A program made the translations under genes and the position numbers. This document shows positions 1 through 7,754 of a stretch of DNA of 37,522 nucleotides, in pieces. Origin of the DNA: Candidatus Rifleibacteriota bacterium (lineage in GTDB: Bacteria > Riflebacteria > Ozemobacteria > Ozemobacterales > Ozemobacteraceae); contig JAKQOH010000063.1 in the NCBI GenBank assembly GCA_029565415.1, positions 1 through 37,522 of the forward strand. Direction: 5' to 3'. The stretch's first letter is position 1, and each line of letters begins with the position of its first letter. The notes beneath the pieces were generated by a model. It worked only from the letters and a program-made list of their open reading frames with translations. It was not told where the DNA came from and did no database searches.

Positions 1-1
1 T

Positions 2-2764
2 GCCCAGGGCATCTACAAATTCAAGGTGGTCGCGACGGACAACGCGGGAAATACTGGTGCATATAGCGCCGAAAGCGTCTCTGTCACGGTCGATAAAACG
101 CCGCCTACCGGAACGGTGGTCATCGACGGAGGGGCGGCATATACCCTTGATATTTCGGTCTCCCTGACCCTTTCCGCCGGCGATGCGAACGCGGCTCCGC
201 TCACTGCCGGAACGGTGACCCAGATGCGGTTCAGTAACGACGGGGCGACCTGGTCTCCCTGGTATCCTTACGCGACAACGGCAGCCTGGTCGATCGTCGC
301 TGGTGATGGAAACAAGATGGTTTCGGCACAGTTCATGGACTTCGTCGGCAATATCTCGACCACCTTCATCGATGGTATCGCTCTCGATACACAAGGACCC
401 ATCGGTGACATCACGATCACGCCTGCCGTCTATTCTGCGACAACGACGCTCGAGCTGGCCTTCTCGGTCACGGATGGAACAGGATGCACCGCGATGACGA
501 TGTCCAGAAGCCCGGGCATGGCCAGCACAACCTATGCCTACACCCCGTTGATGGCTTATTCCCTGCCTGCGACGAACGGGACCTATACCTTCTTCATCGA
601 TTTCGTCGATGGACTCGGAAACCGGTCCCCGGTGTATACGAACACCGTCTGTCTCGATACCGTGGCTCCGACCACTCCGTCCGTCATCGACGACGGCGAG
701 TTTTCGGGCAACCCCACGACGATGCATGCGACCTGGTCCGCGAGCGACGTCACCAGCAAGATTCACCATTATGAAGTGTGTCTCGGAACGGCCGTGAACA
801 CCCCCAACACCGTCGGCTGGACCAATATGGGACTCGCGACCGAGGTGACCTTCAGCGGTCTGACGCTTGTCCTCGACGGCGCGACCCTGTATTACTTCTC
901 GGTCCGCGCGATCGATAACGCCGGCAATGTCGCGACCGGCTACTCGAACGGCGTGAAGGCAGGCGATCCCACGCCGCCCGATCCCGTCATCGTGACCGAC
1001 GACGGCGCGTTCACCGCCTCGGCGAACACCCTCCATGCCGTCTGGACGTCGAGTAACGATCTCCAGTCGGGTATCAATAGATATGAGTATGCCATCGGAA
1101 CGGCGAGCGGCACGATCAACGTGCTCGGGGCGACCTCCGTCGGCCTGAACCTCAACTTCACGAACTCGGCCCTGGCGCTCACCAACGGCACGACCTACTT
1201 CATCCATGTCCGGGCCGTGAACGGCGGCAACACGCCGGCCGCCTGGTCGGTGGCCGACGGCATTCGGTGCGATCTCACCGCCCCCCCGACGCCTGCGTTG
1301 GATGTCGAACCGACCTACACATCGGGAACGGCCAACCTGGTTTCGTGCCCGGCCGTGACGGATGCGATCTCGGGTGGCGTCCAGTATGAATTCCAGCGCG
1401 CCACCGACTCGGGATTCACGGTGGGCCTCGTCAGCAGCGGCTGGATCACGGCACCGTCGTTCAACTTCACCGGCCTGACGCATGGCGTGAAATATTATTT
1501 CCGCGTCCATGCCCGCGATGCGGTCCTCAACACCAGCATCTGGTCGGGAACCCAGTTCTCGACGCAGGATTCGAACCCGCCGACCGGCAACTACGTCGTC
1601 GATGCGGCGTTGAATACTGATCCGAATACATCGTATTCGCGCGATACGACCGTCTCGTTCACCAGCACGACGCTGGCCGACGATCTGTCGGGAAAAGGCG
1701 ACGTGTATGTCGAGATCGACGACAGCTCCACCTTCACCGCTCCCGCGCTGTGGACCGGCTGGCTGGGCAACACGACCGGCGCCGTGACGCGGACGATCGC
1801 CGTTCCCAACGGCACCTACCTCTGGGCCCGGGCCCAGTTCAAGGATGTTGCCGGCAACGTGTCGGGCTGGTCGACGACCCCGACGCCGATCGCCATCGAT
1901 CTGAACGCGCCGGTGGCCGCTGCCACCTCCGACTGGACCGGCAACACCGATCCCAACCACACGGTTTCCAGTAACACAACGGTGCTCTTCAGCTTCCCGG
2001 GCTCGGTCGATGCCCAGTTCGTGCCGACCGACATTTACTCGGTGGCGCAGACGCTTGCCTCGGTGCGCGTCGTCGTCGAGGCGTCGGATTACGCGAACTT
2101 CTCCTCAACCGCAATTGCGACCGACGTGGTGCTTGCCGGCACCACCACCTCCTATACGTATTCCCAGTGCCAGGACAACAAATACTACCGCGCGCGGATC
2201 ACCGTCACCGATAAGGCGGGGTGGACGAGCGCCGCGGGCGGGTATTCCGACGGCATCTACATCGATCTCACGGGCCCGGTGCCGGTTTCGGGTACGGCGT
2301 TCTACATCAACGAGGGTCAGGCCTACACTTCGACGAACACCGTGAAAATCTGTGTCACCGCCACCGACAACAGCGGCATCGCTTCCGTGTCCCTGATGAC
2401 GAGCCCCTGGCCGGCGTCCTGGACGACCTGGGCCTACACGTCGCCGGTGTTCGTGAACCAGTCGGCACCGCCTCCCGACAGCGTGCACCACGCGCTGCAT
2501 CCGCTGACGCTCTGTTCGCCAACGGGATATGGGCCGGTCACGGTGACGCTACGGCTGCGCGATATCTATGGTCACGAGTCGACCTACACGCAGTCGATCA
2601 CCTATGTGAACATCGTTCTGACCGCCCCCTGGGGGAACAGGAACGATCCGGCCGATGCGTTCGGCGAGTTCCTGTACCCGTTCGACACCTACGATGAATA
2701 CAAGGGACAGAACAAATACGGATCCGGCACGGTTGGCGGCCGGTCGATGATCCTGGGTCGCTGA
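2..2764 (+). CDS. Large modular Ig/FN3-like surface protein, C-terminal part (5' end outside window)
   Basis: The frame is open from base 2, so the start lies upstream; about 920 residues are visible. I see eight to nine tandem beta-sandwich-like modules of roughly 95-105 residues. Most end in a recurring block of the type D-x-x-G-N-x-S followed by a hydrophobic strand and D-x-x-x-P (DNAGN, DFVGN, DGLGN, DNAGN, DVAGN). This fits the fibronectin III / bacterial Ig-like repeats of exported adhesins and stalk proteins. The last ~45 residues are rich in D, G, Y and F and contain no LPXTG, autotransporter barrel or membrane anchor, so retention at the surface is unexplained. Several N-X-S/T sequons occur, for example NIS. 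It converges with a prepilin gene across a 109-base gap holding a palindrome. A passive surface or extracellular role is inferred; the exact fold family is uncertain. Confidence 0.75.
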   Translation, partial: AQGIYKFKVVATDNAGNTGAYSAESVSVTVDKTPPTGTVVIDGGAAYTLDISVSLTLSAGDANAAPLTAGTVTQMRFSNDGATWSPWYPYATTAAWSIVAGDGNKMVSAQFMDFVGNISTTFIDGIALDTQGPIGDITITPAVYSATTTLELAFSVTDGTGCTAMTMSRSPGMASTTYAYTPLMAYSLPATNGTYTFFIDFVDGLGNRSPVYTNTVCLDTVAPTTPSVIDDGEFSGNPTTMHATWSASDVTSKIHHYEVCLGTAVNTPNTVGWTNMGLATEVTFSGLTLVLDGATLYYFSVRAIDNAGNVATGYSNGVKAGDPTPPDPVIVTDDGAFTASANTLHAVWTSSNDLQSGINRYEYAIGTASGTINVLGATSVGLNLNFTNSALALTNGTTYFIHVRAVNGGNTPAAWSVADGIRCDLTAPPTPALDVEPTYTSGTANLVSCPAVTDAISGGVQYEFQRATDSGFTVGLVSSGWITAPSFNFTGLTHGVKYYFRVHARDAVLNTSIWSGTQFSTQDSNPPTGNYVVDAALNTDPNTSYSRDTTVSFTSTTLADDLSGKGDVYVEIDDSSTFTAPALWTGWLGNTTGAVTRTIAVPNGTYLWARAQFKDVAGNVSGWSTTPTPIAIDLNAPVAAATSDWTGNTDPNHTVSSNTTVLFSFPGSVDAQFVPTDIYSVAQTLASVRVVVEASDYANFSSTAIATDVVLAGTTTSYTYSQCQDNKYYRARITVTDKAGWTSAAGGYSDGIYIDLTGPVPVSGTAFYINEGQAYTSTNTVKICVTATDNSGIASVSLMTSPWPASWTTWAYTSPVFVNQSAPPPDSVHHALHPLTLCSPTGYGPVTVTLRLRDIYGHESTYTQSITYVNIVLTAPWGNRNDPADAFGEFLYPFDTYDEYKGQNKYGSGTVGGRSMILGR

Positions 2765-2793
2765 TCCCGGGGGATCCCCAATCCATGGCGGAT

Positions 2794-2822
2794 GTCGGGG
2801 CGGGTTTCAAACCCGCCCCGAC
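2794..2822. repeat. Perfect 14-bp palindrome between convergent genes (REP-like / possible bidirectional terminator)
   Basis: Two perfectly complementary 14-base arms (2794-2807 and 2809-2822) flank a single central C; the core is GGGGCGGGTTT/AAACCCGCCCC. It lies between the stop of the Ig-like protein and the stop of the convergent prepilin gene, so it could end transcription from both sides, although no T-tract follows it on either strand. The GGGCGG...CCGCCC core recurs in altered form at 17017-17036, which suggests a dispersed REP-like element. Confidence 0.6.
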
Positions 2823-2873
2823 GTCGTCGATGTGGATGGGATATCGATTCGCGCGGGCGTTGGATGAATTCGC

Positions 2874-3794
2874 TTACCAGTCGAGATACCGGAACGCGGG
2901 CAGGTTGCCGGTGGTGGTTGCCTGTTCCAGCCGTTGTGTTTGCTGAAGGGCTTCCGAGGTGAGCTTCGAAGAGAACGTGAAATCTTTCGTCCAGGCGCTC
3001 GGGAACGGGGTCATCGTAGCCGGACCCTTCCAGGTTTCCAGCATGATGCCGTCGAAATAGGCGGCGTCGTTGGTATTGCTGTTGGTGGAAAGCGAGATGG
3101 AAAGGGTTGCCAGGGCCGGCAGGACGAAACTCTTGAAGGACCGCTTCCACTGATTGTGCTTCTCGGCGATGGCTGCGAGCGCAGCGCTGTCTATATCTCG
3201 AACGACATTCAGGACGAACGTCGCCGTGGCTTTTGCGGGGGGCGCCCAACGGCCCCAGAAGCTCACCACGAAGGTCGCCGGGTAAGAAACGTCGGTGGGC
3301 AGCCGTTCTTTGTAGATGATCTGGCGGGCCGTCTGGATGCGCTGCGTTGTCGGGTTTCGGGTCGTTTCCCAGTAGTCGGGGATCCCGTCGCTGGCGACGG
3401 CCCACTTCGAATACCAGGGGTCGGTGGAGATCGTTCCGATGTCTTCCTCGAAGCTTGGGTTGAGCACGAGGTTACGTCGGAACTCGAAAAAGTCGTTGGC
3501 TGAATTCGATATCGAGTTCTGGGACCAGGCGCTCTGGCGGAGGTAGCCCGCTTCGGCAAGGCGCTGTGCGGCGGAGGCGATCGAGAGGGTGATGAGCTGT
3601 GCTGCCGACGCGGGGTAATCCTTCTGGTAGAGGTCAAAAGCGCGTCTGATTGCGTCCAGATTGAGTTTTAGCTCCTGTTCGGTGTATCTTCTCAGGCGGG
3701 TGTCCTGCTGGATCACGGCCACCGAGCTCCCGAGGGCGAGCACCGTGACCACCATGACCAGAAAGAGAAGCATGTACCCGGAGGATTTTTTCAT
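2874..3794 (-). CDS. Minor prepilin (GspK/PilX-like N terminus) with jelly-roll C-terminal domain
   Basis: The 306-residue product starts MKKSSG|YMLLFLVMVV, a short basic leader with a prepilin-peptidase-type Gly6|Tyr7 junction followed by a hydrophobic helix. Glu at mature position 5 is absent, as in GspK-type tip pseudopilins. Residues ~35-75 are helical, as in a pilin stalk. From about residue 105 a block beginning NLVLNPSFEE resembles the start of CBM4/9-type or galactose-binding jelly-roll domains and runs to about residue 265. An upstream in-frame extension exists, but I chose this ATG because the leader motif begins there and a good promoter sits immediately before it. It diverges from another prepilin gene. 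A tip adhesin or ligand-binding minor pilin is inferred; the ligand is unknown. Confidence 0.72.
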   Translation of the reverse strand: MKKSSGYMLLFLVMVVTVLALGSSVAVIQQDTRLRRYTEQELKLNLDAIRRAFDLYQKDYPASAAQLITLSIASAAQRLAEAGYLRQSAWSQNSISNSANDFFEFRRNLVLNPSFEEDIGTISTDPWYSKWAVASDGIPDYWETTRNPTTQRIQTARQIIYKERLPTDVSYPATFVVSFWGRWAPPAKATATFVLNVVRDIDSAALAAIAEKHNQWKRSFKSFVLPALATLSISLSTNSNTNDAAYFDGIMLETWKGPATMTPFPSAWTKDFTFSSKLTSEALQQTQRLEQATTTGNLPAFRYLDW

Positions 3795-3801
3795 CGATTC
3801 C

Positions 3802-3830
3802 AGTATAAATTTGTCGGGAACCTCTGTAAA
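3802..3830 (-). promoter_or_regulatory. Sigma70-type promoter for the minor prepilin gene, giving an almost leaderless transcript
   Basis: On the minus strand TTTACA (3825-3830) and TATACT (3802-3807) are separated by exactly 17 bases, each one mismatch from consensus. The -10 ends only 7 bases before the ATG at 3794, so transcription would begin at or next to the start codon. Confidence 0.55.
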
Positions 3831-3856
3831 GTTGGAGAAGTTTTGCCGATAGGAGT

Positions 3857-3886
3857 TTGGAACAGAAAGACTCTGTTTCATATTCT
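3857..3886 (+). promoter_or_regulatory. Probable promoter of the Ig-tailed prepilin gene
   Basis: TTGGAA (3857-3862) and TATTCT (3881-3886) are separated by 18 bases. The expected start near 3893 leaves a leader of about 20 bases before the ATG at 3914. This argues against the alternative in-frame TTG at 3857, which would lie inside the promoter. Confidence 0.4.
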
Positions 3887-3913
3887 GAGGCAAAAGTAGA
3901 GCTGTCACACGGC

Positions 3914-4678
3914 ATGGGCATCGTAACGAAGAAGAGAAGTCCAGGCATTGCAAAGCGGCGTGAAGGTTTCACGCTGCTCGAACTGCTTGTCGTCGTCGGC
4001 ATTCTCGCGACCCTCGTCGCCCTCGCCCTGCCGTATTATCAGGACTATATCAACCAGTCCCGCATCACCGCCGCCCAGGCTGATCTGAACACGTTTTCCA
4101 AGGCTCTCGCTCTGTATGACCAGAATGAACCGACGATGTTCAACTCGTCAGATTTTCTTCCGTTGATCGGAAAATATGTCCAGGATTTTCGGACTTACCC
4201 CACACAAACGATGCCGAAAGATCCATGGGGCAATGATTATATCGTTAAGCCAATGCAGGGAACATTGATTTGCCGCGGTCCGGATGGAACCGACCAGACA
4301 TTGCTGACTCGCGTTGCAGCCGGCGATGACATCATCGTCACCTATAAGCCGCCCTTCTTCATCTCGACTGCGCGCGGCATCAATGCAACGATGCTCGAAC
4401 TCGTTTTCAGTCGAAGAGTCGACGATACGACCGTCGCAGTCGACACCGTTACCGGCGTGACGAATGTGACAGGACAATCGAGCAGCAAACAGAAAATCGG
4501 CCCTACGATCTACCGTTTTCTCTTCACTGCGCCAAATGGCTTGCCCAACCCTGGTACGAATTTGGATCGACGGATAGATGTTGCTGCAGGTATCAAATCT
4601 CAGGATGGCCAGACGATCACTACCGATATGAACCCACTGACTGGGCTTGCGGGAAATATTGCAACATTCACATATTAG
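3914..4678 (+). CDS. GspG-like prepilin with Ig-like C-terminal domain
   Basis: This 254-residue prepilin has a leader ending RREG18|F19TLLELLVVVG, with the conserved Glu at mature position 5 (E23), and a hydrophobic N-terminal helix. DPWGNDY at 103-109 is the typical major-pseudopilin (GspG) beta-region motif. After about residue 150 the protein extends beyond a normal pseudopilin by ~100 residues (ARGINATMLELVFSR...), resembling SbsA-type bacterial Ig-like domains. Four N-X-S/T sequons are visible (N47, N77, N157, N184). An in-frame TTG at 3857 would add 19 residues, but it lies within the putative promoter. The gene is followed, with a short overlap, by a second prepilin gene, so the two are probably co-transcribed. 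The product is processed by PilD and displayed in a pilus or pseudopilus; the role of the tail is unknown. Confidence 0.8.
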   Translation: MGIVTKKRSPGIAKRREGFTLLELLVVVGILATLVALALPYYQDYINQSRITAAQADLNTFSKALALYDQNEPTMFNSSDFLPLIGKYVQDFRTYPTQTMPKDPWGNDYIVKPMQGTLICRGPDGTDQTLLTRVAAGDDIIVTYKPPFFISTARGINATMLELVFSRRVDDTTVAVDTVTGVTNVTGQSSSKQKIGPTIYRFLFTAPNGLPNPGTNLDRRIDVAAGIKSQDGQTITTDMNPLTGLAGNIATFTY

Positions 4679-5180
4679 AAAAAATATTCTATTTCCGCAT
4701 CGGGTTTTTGCCCCCCGGTGCGGTTTTTCGTTGATCGAGCTCATCGTGGCGACGAGTGTCATCGTCATTTTGTCGCTGGTGGCGGTGTCGATGGGGGATC
4801 TTTCGAACCAGCGAGACCGCGAGGCGCGGCTGCGGCAGGCGCTGATCGACATGCGCAGCGCAATCGACCGGTATCATTCCGAAAAGGGAAAGGCGCCGGC
4901 ATCGATGGGCGCTCTTCTCGCCGAACGGGACCTTTCGGGATTTCCCTACCTGCGGGTCTATCCTGAAAATCCTGTGGCAACGGGGCCCGTGGGTGTGTCG
5001 AATTTTCACTGGCAGGTTGCGACACAGACGTTTTATGATGCGGCGAAGACGAACTGGATGATCCGGTATCCGGGGTATGACCCCGCCATCACGATTCCAG
5101 CCGGTGCCGGGATCGTCGATATCCGGAGCCATGCCGGGATCGGCAACGGAATAAATAATGTTCCGTATGAAAAATGGTGA
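4659..5180 (+). CDS. Type IV pilin-like pseudopilin (non-ATG start)
   Basis: From TTG 4659 the product is 173 residues, with leader ending PRCG22|F23SLIELIVATS and Glu at mature position 5, a clear prepilin-peptidase site and class III signal. The rest is a short pseudopilin ectodomain: a helical stalk (residues ~45-75 with ALIDMRSAIDRYH), then a small beta region. No ATG or GTG exists between the frame opening and the leader motif. TTG 4659 has GGGA four bases upstream; TTG 4647 is the alternative, with no good ribosome site. Either start lies inside the end of the previous gene, implying translational coupling. The gene ends 8 bases before the convergent HEAT-repeat gene. It is likely a minor subunit assembled with the preceding prepilin. 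Confidence 0.75.
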   Translation: MQHSHIRKNILFPHRVFAPRCGFSLIELIVATSVIVILSLVAVSMGDLSNQRDREARLRQALIDMRSAIDRYHSEKGKAPASMGALLAERDLSGFPYLRVYPENPVATGPVGVSNFHWQVATQTFYDAAKTNWMIRYPGYDPAITIPAGAGIVDIRSHAGIGNGINNVPYEKW

Positions 5181-5188
5181 CGGCTGAA

Positions 5189-6532
5189 TTATTCCGGTAA
5201 CTTTATGTCGATGGGGGGTGTCCGGGGCGCCACCTGGGGCGTTTCCGGCATCGCTTCCCTGATGCCGGCCTGATATGCGTCGGCGAGCACCCGGCGGGGC
5301 AGGATGCCGGATTCGGTGCGCAGTGCTTTCGCCGCGGCTTCCCGGGACTCGGCCGAGGCGTGGTCGAACAGCATCGTCTTGAGGGTCGCCAACCCATCCA
5401 TGCGGCCGGTGCGCCAGCGCAGATGGGCGATCAGGGCGCGTTCCCGGGGTGGGCCGAAGCGTTCGCCCCGGCCGACCAGGTCGTCCAGGTGCGGGGCGAA
5501 ATAGGCGGCGTGGGCCAGCATCAGCTCGAGAGCCGAGAGCCGCAGGCCGCTTTCATGACGGCCGACGGCGCCGAGAACCCAGGGGAGGAACAGCTCCCAT
5601 TCCGATGTCCGGGCGGCGAGGCCGAGCAGGCGTCGGACGATGGGCTCGGGAGCCGTGATGACCGGGAGATGCCGCTCGGCCAGGGAAACGAGTTTTTCGA
5701 GGGATGCCGAAGAGAGCGGTTCGATAAGAGCATCGGCGATGTCATCCGCGGTTGCCGTGAGGAACCGTTCCGCCATGGCGCGCAGACCGATCGCGTCGGC
5801 CAGGCGGGCGAGTGAACGTGCCGCGACCGTGATGACGCGCGGCTCCGGGTCGGCGAGCATTCCCGAGAGATGCGCGATCTTCCGGGAAAGCGGGAGGCTC
5901 GCGATCAGGTCGGCCGTCGATGCGCGAACATTCGCATCGGCAGAGGATATACGCCGCAGAATCAGTTTCTCGAGTTCCTCTTCCCGGACGAGGGGGGCTA
6001 ACGCCTTGATCGCCTCGTTCTGCACCCGCATCGAGGCATCCTGGAGGCGAGGCTCGATCAATTGGCGCAGGTCCGGAGGCGCGATAAAAACCAGGCCCCG
6101 GATCGCGTTTGCCCGGACCCTGTCATCCGTGTGCGTCAGGAACGGCTTGATCAGCTCCGCGTCGAGTTTGAACCGGCCGACGGCGACGACGGCCGTCGCG
6201 ATCACATGCGGGTGGGAGTCCGTCGCGAAGATGCGACGGATGGCCTCGGCCGCGACCGGCCCCATCGCGGGATCAAGCCGAAGCACGGTCTCCCGTCGCA
6301 CAACGTGATCGGGATGGTTCAGCAGTTCGACGATGGCTGCCGCGCAGGCTTTCGGATGATGCGTGCAGGCGAGTTTGAGCGCCCGGCGCAGTGTGCCGGC
6401 GTCCGTCGAACGCAGGGCCGTCAGCAGCGGCTCGGGATCGTTCGGGCAGATGTCGGTCCATCGCTCGAGCGCGTATCGGGCGAGTTTTGGGTTCTTCTCC
6501 GCCAGGAGACGGCGAAGTTCGGTGGCATCCAT
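5189..6532 (-). CDS. HEAT-repeat protein, last gene of assembly operon 1
   Basis: The 447-residue, leucine/alanine/arginine-rich, all-helical protein shows repeated ~31-residue helix pairs of the HEAT/PBS-lyase type: H-x-V-x-x-A/R, D-x-R-V-R-A-N-A and D-A-S-M-R-V-Q-N-E-A, the best ones between residues ~80 and 250. No signal peptide or membrane segment is seen, so it should be cytoplasmic. Its ATG lies 1 base after the stop of the PilC-like gene, so it belongs to that operon. HEAT proteins are scaffolds; a role binding the cytoplasmic face of the motor or platform is inferred from position only. It has no recognisable catalytic motif. The gene converges on a pseudopilin gene with an 8-base gap and no obvious terminator. 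Confidence 0.75.
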   Translation of the reverse strand: MDATELRRLLAEKNPKLARYALERWTDICPNDPEPLLTALRSTDAGTLRRALKLACTHHPKACAAAIVELLNHPDHVVRRETVLRLDPAMGPVAAEAIRRIFATDSHPHVIATAVVAVGRFKLDAELIKPFLTHTDDRVRANAIRGLVFIAPPDLRQLIEPRLQDASMRVQNEAIKALAPLVREEELEKLILRRISSADANVRASTADLIASLPLSRKIAHLSGMLADPEPRVITVAARSLARLADAIGLRAMAERFLTATADDIADALIEPLSSASLEKLVSLAERHLPVITAPEPIVRRLLGLAARTSEWELFLPWVLGAVGRHESGLRLSALELMLAHAAYFAPHLDDLVGRGERFGPPRERALIAHLRWRTGRMDGLATLKTMLFDHASAESREAAAKALRTESGILPRRVLADAYQAGIREAMPETPQVAPRTPPIDIKLPE

Positions 6533-6533
6533 T

Positions 6534-7745
6534 TCAGCGCTTGGCGATGAGTTTCGCCATGCCGAAGATCGGCAGATACAGCGAAACCACGATGCCGCCG
6601 ATCACGACGCCGAGAAACACGATCAGCATCGGCTCGATCAGCGATGCCAGGGTCTCGACGTTCGCATGGAACTCGTCTTCATAATACTCGGCGACGTGTT
6701 CGAGCATCTCGGGCAGGTTGCCGGTCTTTTCCCCGACCGTGACCATCCGGTTCAGCAGATCGGGCAGCCAGGGCTCCTGGGCGTAGAAACTCTCGCTCAT
6801 CGTCGTGCCGTTCTTGATCGCATCGGCCGCCTGCGCGACGGCATCCCGGACGGGGGCGCGATCGACGGCGGGCGTGATGATCGCGAGCGAGGAGCTGACG
6901 GTGATTCCGCTGTGGATAAGGATCGCGAAGCTCTTGGCGAACCCAGCGATCTCGTAGGTATGGAACATCGGCCCCACCAGCGGAAGGGCGAGAAGCACCC
7001 GGTCCCAGAGCCGGCGGCCGCGCTGCGTCCGCAACAGCATCATGAACCCGAAGATCAGGATCGGAATGGCCGCAAGGGTGAACAGGGCATTCCGGATCAG
7101 GAAATCACTGAGGGTGATCGTCAGTTTGGTCAGCCAGGGCAAGTCACCGCCGAATCTGGCGTAGATATCCTTGAAACGGGGCACGATATAGGTGAGGATG
7201 CCCCAGGTGACGAGGCCGGAAACGCCCATGACAAGCAGCGGGTACGTGAGAGCCTTTTTGATCATTCGACGCAGTTCGATGCGCTTCTGGATGAGCGAAG
7301 TGAGCCGCAGAAGCACTTTGGGCAGCTCGCCAGACTCCTCGCCGACCTGGATCATGTGAAGATACGTCGGGTCGAAAACGTGGCTTTGCATCTTGAAGGC
7401 CGCCGCCAGGCCCGAGCCACCGCGGACGTTGTCGACGATTTCCCCGAGCACCTGGCCCATGCCCGGGTGGGAAGCGCGTTGAGCGAGAAGATCGAGCGTC
7501 TCGAGGAGGGGAACGCCCGCCTTGGCGAGGGTCGCGAAGAGGCGGGTGAAATGATACAGCTCGCCGATTGGAACCCCTTTTTTTCCGAAGCTCAGCGACA
7601 GGCTCTCAGACACTTCGGTGACGCTTTCGGGTGTGCCGCCCTGCATGCGGATTTGATCGGCGGCCGCGGCTTCGTTCTGGGCCGAAATGTCACGGGTTTC
7701 CTGATCCCCGGTGATGGTGCGGAGGCGAACGCGGTATTTTTTCAT
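6534..7745 (-). CDS. pilC: Inner-membrane platform protein PilC/GspF
   Basis: The 403-residue length is normal for PilC/GspF. Two T2SSF domains are visible (about 65-190 and 270-393), each with the family pattern F-x-R-x-x-A-x-L-x-x-A-G-V-P-L-L and G-E-x-S/T-G-x-L-P (GEESGELP, GEKTGNLP). Three membrane segments lie near 165-190, 215-240 and 370-395, the last followed by the short cytoplasmic tail usual in this family. The protein anchors the pilus or pseudopilus base and couples the motor ATPase to subunit extrusion. It sits between the PilP-like gene (10-base gap) and the HEAT gene (1-base gap), downstream of the motor ATPase gene in the same operon. Whether the machine is a type IV pilus or a type II secretion-like pseudopilus cannot be decided from this gene. 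Confidence 0.92.
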   Translation of the reverse strand: MKKYRVRLRTITGDQETRDISAQNEAAAADQIRMQGGTPESVTEVSESLSLSFGKKGVPIGELYHFTRLFATLAKAGVPLLETLDLLAQRASHPGMGQVLGEIVDNVRGGSGLAAAFKMQSHVFDPTYLHMIQVGEESGELPKVLLRLTSLIQKRIELRRMIKKALTYPLLVMGVSGLVTWGILTYIVPRFKDIYARFGGDLPWLTKLTITLSDFLIRNALFTLAAIPILIFGFMMLLRTQRGRRLWDRVLLALPLVGPMFHTYEIAGFAKSFAILIHSGITVSSSLAIITPAVDRAPVRDAVAQAADAIKNGTTMSESFYAQEPWLPDLLNRMVTVGEKTGNLPEMLEHVAEYYEDEFHANVETLASLIEPMLIVFLGVVIGGIVVSLYLPIFGMAKLIAKR

Positions 7746-7754
7746 GACGTAATA

